Shown piece after piece: positions 59,983 through 64,000 of a stretch of 64,000 bases of DNA. How positions within the stretch are numbered: position 1 is the first letter of the stretch; every line of letters begins with the position of its first letter. Source of the DNA: Cercophora sp. LCS_1. Taxonomy: Eukaryota > Ascomycota > Sordariomycetes > Sordariales > Lasiosphaeriaceae. The notes under the pieces are model-generated. The model ran no database searches and was not told the DNA's origin. It was given only the letters and a program-made list of their open reading frames with translations. The DNA lies in contig JAPZLL010000002.1 of assembly GCA_036250225.1 (NCBI GenBank), positions 1,054,001-1,118,000 of the forward strand. Direction: 5' to 3'. Made by a program: the position numbers and the translations under genes.

Positions 59983-62154
59983 TTACCGAAACTGTAGGCG
60001 AATGATAGAGAAGAACATGTTCTGCAGCACGTGTAGCATCACGGCGACGCTAGTGGGTAGTAGTTCGGGCCAAACGGCAAAGTCGAGTTTGCCCTCAGTG
60101 ACGACGCTGACACCATAGATCCACCGAATCAGCCCAGCAACAATAAAGCTAGCCACCAACTCGCAGGCCCACGTAATGCTAGAGGCGTAAAAGGTGAATT
60201 CGAACTTCCCCTCAGCCCCCACGGCGCCATCAAAGGCAAAGTACGGGTATACGTCCTTATTGGCGCCAAAATGCAACACGATGACGCTCCCAAGGAAGGC
60301 CAGCATAGACGCATTCTCGGCCAGAAAGCGGATAAAGACGTTCCTAACACATAGTTTTTGATAAGTGCCGTAGCTTTGACTGTTGACGCCGATGACCGTC
60401 AGAAACCAATGGAATGTTTCCGACATCAGCAACGGAGTGACAATGATGAGGCCAGTCGACGAGAGGACTTGAAGCATGATAAACTGCCCCGAATCGCGAA
60501 GTCGGGCATATAGAGCTCGCACGTAGGTTTGATACGTGAGCATGAAGTAACTGGGACGGTTGTCAGCACAGTAGGCAGAGGGTTAGGACAGTGTAGCTCA
60601 CAGCTTGAATATCCAACTCAGAGGGTAGCTTCCAACTCGCTCGCCTTCATTGCCGCCCAGAATCCAACCGGTCAACCCATCCAATAAGTGTACCGTGCAT
60701 ATCCACCCGTAAACGTATACAATGGTCTCGAAGTTGTTGTGAGGCAATGTGCTCAAGTAGATCTCAGCATATGCCTCCCCTATGACATACGCGAGTAGGC
60801 CAATTGACAGTGCGATGCAGAACCATATGAATCTTACAAAGCTGGCGGGTAACCACCGCCTTCGTATTCTGACCGGGACTGTCTGTCGTCGATACAGTCC
60901 ATCTTCATAGCCAACATCTAGCCCATTGAGGTTAGGGTCGAATGAGTTGGCATTGAGCGCAGCATGCCGTCTCGTATCTCGCCGTGAAACCGTGTCCTCG
61001 GGTTCGCCAGCCCACCACGAAGACGTGAAGATACGTTGCGTTTCAGAAAGTGAGTGCCGAAGGCCCAGGTGGCGCTCATTAGTCATTAGGATGAGGAATG
61101 CAATGGCGACGGGAACCGCCATGATGACAAAAGTCCACGAAACCCAGGCCGTGTTGTGCACAGTCAGAAAATTGGTTTCTGGCAGAAGATAAATGGGGAT
61201 GGGGGCAGCAACCGACAGAATCGCAATGAGCGAGACGGTCAACGGGAAGCCCAGTGACTGGGGCCACCAATTTAGACTGTAGATGTTAAAAACCTTGGTG
61301 ATCCACATCAACGCCGTCAGGTTGTAAAAGCTGTAATAGACGAAAAGAAAGAACCAAAAGTTGACTTGAACACGTGTCGCTCCGCGACCGGGAACCTTGT
61401 CCCCCGGTCTCTGTCCCGGGTCACCAGGCAAGTCCTCGTCGCCGTCATCGTCGGGTAAGGGATACTGTGGGAATGGAATCGCACACCATGCCACAGCCTG
61501 TTGAAGAGGTTATCGCCATGTCAGTCAAGCGATCAAGATAGGATCAAAGCCGGACCGGGGCCGGGGACAAGAAGTCCGACATACCAATGCTGCCGGCAAT
61601 ACCACCAAAACACCCCATCTGCTCCACCACAAGTCCACCGTCCTCCTCACGGCGCTGGCCTTGGGGTTCACCCATGTCTCATCCACACGCTTCAGCACTC
61701 TCCTCAGTCGTCTTAAGAACCGTGACATGCGACTATGTCCCGGTAGAAGCTGGTCACCCTCATCTTCGTCTTCATCATCCCCGTCGTCCCCTTCCTCATC
61801 TGCGGCCGCTGCCTCCAGCTCAGCAGCGAGTAGGGCTCCATACCCCACGTGCACGCTCCCACGCCATCCGGCCGACAACAAACCCAACTGACTCCGTGAC
61901 CGGGGCCGGCGTAGGGACCTATCAAGTTCAGACGGGCGCGGGACGGCGCGGAACCGGCCAAGAAGCGGCGACGCCTCGGAGCTGTAACGGGAATTTTGCG
62001 CGTTTTCGGAACCCTGATGGAACGAGAAGAACGACGCGGTCGGGGCGGGGCCGAGGGCGTTCGACGAGGGCGCAAAACGACTGTTGCGTTGACGGTAGGA
62101 TCCATACCCAGGGCGGCGCCTCTGAGATTGGTTTTTGCTCTGGGAGGAGCCCAT
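59983..62154 (-). CDS. Polytopic membrane protein with N-myristoylation motif
   Basis: Three exons: 62154-61585, 61497-60602 and 60550-59983, with introns of 87 nt (GTATGT...ACAG) and 51 nt (GTGAGC...CCAG, branch CTGAC); 677 residues. It starts MGSSQSKN, a good N-myristoylation signal (Gly2, Ser6), followed by about 170 basic then acidic disordered residues (DDGDDEDEDEGD). From about residue 180 there are nine or ten hydrophobic segments, for example WGVLVVLPAALAVAW across the first splice, FWFFLFVYYSFYNLTALMWI, GFPLTVSLIAILSVAAPI and SSTGLIIVTPLLM. Many Trp/Tyr/Phe lie at the membrane borders. I do not recognise the family; no transporter signature is evident. A fungal-specific integral membrane protein is the safest call. 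It lies tandem to PEX2 with 650 bp between. Confidence 0.85.
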
Positions 62155-62804
62155 CTAGTCGTTATGTTTCGTCGGCGACCCTTGCTTGGGTTTCCGTCGG
62201 TCACGAGAGCGTGCTATCGGGTTCGTCGAGGCATTCCAAAACCCTGACTTTCGTATCTTCTATGTGTTGTAAAGCGCTTTGTAATCGAGTCCCCGTCTCA
62301 GAATGATCGTAGGAGCGAGTGGTGACAAGGGATACACTGTTGCGTGTGTTACTCGAAGTCTCGCGCGTCGACTTGGTTTGGTGGTGTTCCGTGTGACTTG
62401 AGTCGCCCGAGCATGGCGCCTTATCGCAATGGCGCCAGGGATCTGAGGCGTGCAGGGGCCGGGGTGATGCCCCTGGCGGTCGTCTGGCTCGTGCGCCAGA
62501 TCCCGGCATTGCAGCGGCTCCCGCGGCAGGCACTTGACCCAACACCGCAGGATGACGAAATCCGGGGTTCAGTGAGGTTCCTGTCAACAACTCCAGCACC
62601 GTACCCAGTAGATTCATGACAACCCCATGTTACCCCGTACAACAATACAGATCACCAACAAATACATATTTACCGTTTGTTTGGTAATAGATTTATGGAC
62701 GAGTCTCCGTGGAATTAGGAGAATCTTGCGAAAACTTTCGATTCTGTTGCTTGTGGGGTATGCGCATCCAACCAACCCGCCTGTTGTTACAAATAAGTGC
62801 TCTA
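62155..62804. other. Intergenic region, 650 bp
   Basis: Between the 3' end of PEX2 and the start of the polytopic membrane protein gene, both on the minus strand. Presumably PEX2 3' flank and the promoter of the membrane protein gene; no clear TATA box. Confidence 0.6.
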
Positions 62805-64000
62805 TTATGCCATGTCCTCACCCAACTCGTCTTCTTCTGCCTCGTAGTCTTCTGAGTCCGAATCAGTCGCCCCATCCGCATCGTCTGTGGTTTCTTGTCC
62901 ATCAACGTCGTCAAAACTTGTTGGATCTTCGACCAGAACTCTAGAGCCATCTTCGCCGTCATCGGAACCCAGTTTCACGTCGTCGGCAAACACTACTGTT
63001 TTCGGCGAGGGTGACTTTGCTGGAGGCTCCAGGACATCTCCGCTCCACGGCTTGCATTCCTTGACCACCTCACCGCAACGAAGACACGGCCACCCATCCC
63101 CATCTTCCCGCTCCAGCCTCGTAGCAAGGCAGACGAAGCAATAAACACACCCACAGGGTATTGTCTCATATGGGTTTGTAATATCGGTTTGGGCTGAACC
63201 AATCACACCCGCCGAGACACCGGCGGCCATGATATCGTTTTCACTTGTTGCCGAGTTTTGGTCCTGGTAGCAGATCGCGCATGTGCGCTCTGGCAAGAAG
63301 GCAAATTCCCCCTTCTTCTCGCCACCCTCCCCACCGCCTGTGTTGATGATTTGCTTGGTTTTCCTCCACCATTTTGTGAGCCACCGCCTCCACTTATTGA
63401 TTCCCACCAGAGGCAACACAAATAATAGGAATTCGGTGAAAGCGTGCCAGACAAGTTGCCGATTCAGGTACTCAAAAGAAACCTCCCGGCTGACCTGGCT
63501 GGTAGGGGGCGCTAGGCGCATCCGCAGTATCCTATCCAAGAGTGTGCGATACCGACCGTGGAGCAAAAAGACGACAAATGAAGTAAACGCTGCCGTGGCA
63601 TGGATCGTTGAAGCGGTTGAAGTCCATCGCGATAGTCGTTGAACGCGAGGACTAGGCTGGTCGAAACCGTTGTCCTGGTCGAGGAGCCACGTCTCCCACT
63701 TGTTCCAGATGTAGTTCCCTCCAACCGTCACAAGCCCATAAAGAGATTTCTGAACCTTGCTTGGGGGTACCAATACAGCTCCTTTGTGTCTGGCATCGGT
63801 GTATTTGAGGTTCTGCAGCGCAGCGCCATATGTCGCATCGTGGTCCCAGATGGTTAACTTGAAGAGCACCGCCCGTAACGCTAGAAGAATCTCGTCTCGC
63901 CATTCATCTTTCAGAGAGTTTCCGCCTTGGCTAGCAACACCACCAAAGTACCGCAAAGCATCGCCGACCTGTGACCGAAGCAACTCCACCAGCTCCTCGT
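62805..64000 (-). CDS. PEX2: Peroxin-2 (PEX2), RING E3 ligase, 5' end outside window
   Basis: The frame is open to the right edge, so the start is missing; about 397 residues are visible with the true C-terminus. The visible part has the PEX2 core (LRYFGG, ALRAVLFKLTIWDHDATYG, membrane segments, HAFTEFLLFVLPLVG) and a C-terminal RING: CAICYQ ... IPCGCVYCFVCL ... WPCLRCGE, followed by a long acidic tail. PEX2 with PEX10 and PEX12 forms the peroxisomal membrane ubiquitin ligase that recycles the import receptor PEX5. The His normally in the RING is Cys here (CGC rather than CGH), which I recall from other filamentous fungi. In Podospora the orthologue is car1, needed for karyogamy. No intron in the visible part. 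Confidence 0.93.
   Translation of the reverse strand, partial: EELVELLRSQVGDALRYFGGVASQGGNSLKDEWRDEILLALRAVLFKLTIWDHDATYGAALQNLKYTDARHKGAVLVPPSKVQKSLYGLVTVGGNYIWNKWETWLLDQDNGFDQPSPRVQRLSRWTSTASTIHATAAFTSFVVFLLHGRYRTLLDRILRMRLAPPTSQVSREVSFEYLNRQLVWHAFTEFLLFVLPLVGINKWRRWLTKWWRKTKQIINTGGGEGGEKKGEFAFLPERTCAICYQDQNSATSENDIMAAGVSAGVIGSAQTDITNPYETIPCGCVYCFVCLATRLEREDGDGWPCLRCGEVVKECKPWSGDVLEPPAKSPSPKTVVFADDVKLGSDDGEDGSRVLVEDPTSFDDVDGQETTDDADGATDSDSEDYEAEEDELGEDMA

Overview
The window looks like nuclear DNA of a filamentous ascomycete, most likely a Sordariomycete (Sordariales/Chaetomiaceae-like). The coding regions are GC-rich. They are broken by short introns, mostly 50-90 nt, with GTRNGN donors, CTRAC-type branch sites and YAG acceptors. 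The gene content is typically fungal: a Zn2Cys6 regulator, DUF3176, PEX2, flavohemoglobin, a CAP10-type GT90 and an EDEM mannosidase. Sixteen protein-coding loci are supported. Two are cut by the window edges (GT90 on the left, PEX2 on the right). No rRNA, tRNA, CRISPR or intact transposon was recognised. All family assignments are from reading the translated sequence by eye; no database search was run.

Layout: (1) 1-7.8 kb is gene-dense: the end of a CAP10-like glycosyltransferase (+), a metallo-beta-lactamase-fold protein (-), a membrane-anchored ZZ/EF-hand protein (+) and a DUF3176 membrane protein (+) with an in-frame TAG. (2) 7.8-18.7 kb is mostly non-coding and holds one F-box/zinc-ribbon protein (12.6-14.0 kb). 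(3) 18.7-25.2 kb has three minus-strand genes: a secreted Ser/Thr-rich protein, a VWA-domain surface protein whose frame is broken at several homopolymer runs, and a flavohemoglobin. (4) 28.7-35.1 kb has a mitochondrially targeted SDR (+), a small predicted N-myristoylated protein (-) with a GC-AG intron, and a Leu3/LeuB-like Zn2Cys6 regulator (+). (5) 35.1-45.4 kb is a 10-kb stretch with no convincing gene, upstream of a nuclear SANT/Myb-like protein (45.4-47.4 kb). (6) 50.9-64 kb has an ER EDEM-type GH47 mannosidase with a PA domain (+), adenine phosphoribosyltransferase (-) with a possible frame-neutral cassette exon, a predicted N-myristoylated polytopic membrane protein (-), and PEX2 (-).

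The genes do not form an obvious pathway cluster. Most are housekeeping (purine salvage, ERAD, peroxisome biogenesis, NO detoxification) mixed with regulators and surface proteins. The most unusual observations concern expression and integrity. Several introns or putative exons are multiples of three with no in-frame stop, so splicing choice would give alternative proteins (APRT, Zn2Cys6 factor, SANT protein, and DUF3176 if its TAG acts as a splice acceptor). One VWA gene needs four separate one-base corrections, each at a homopolymer run.
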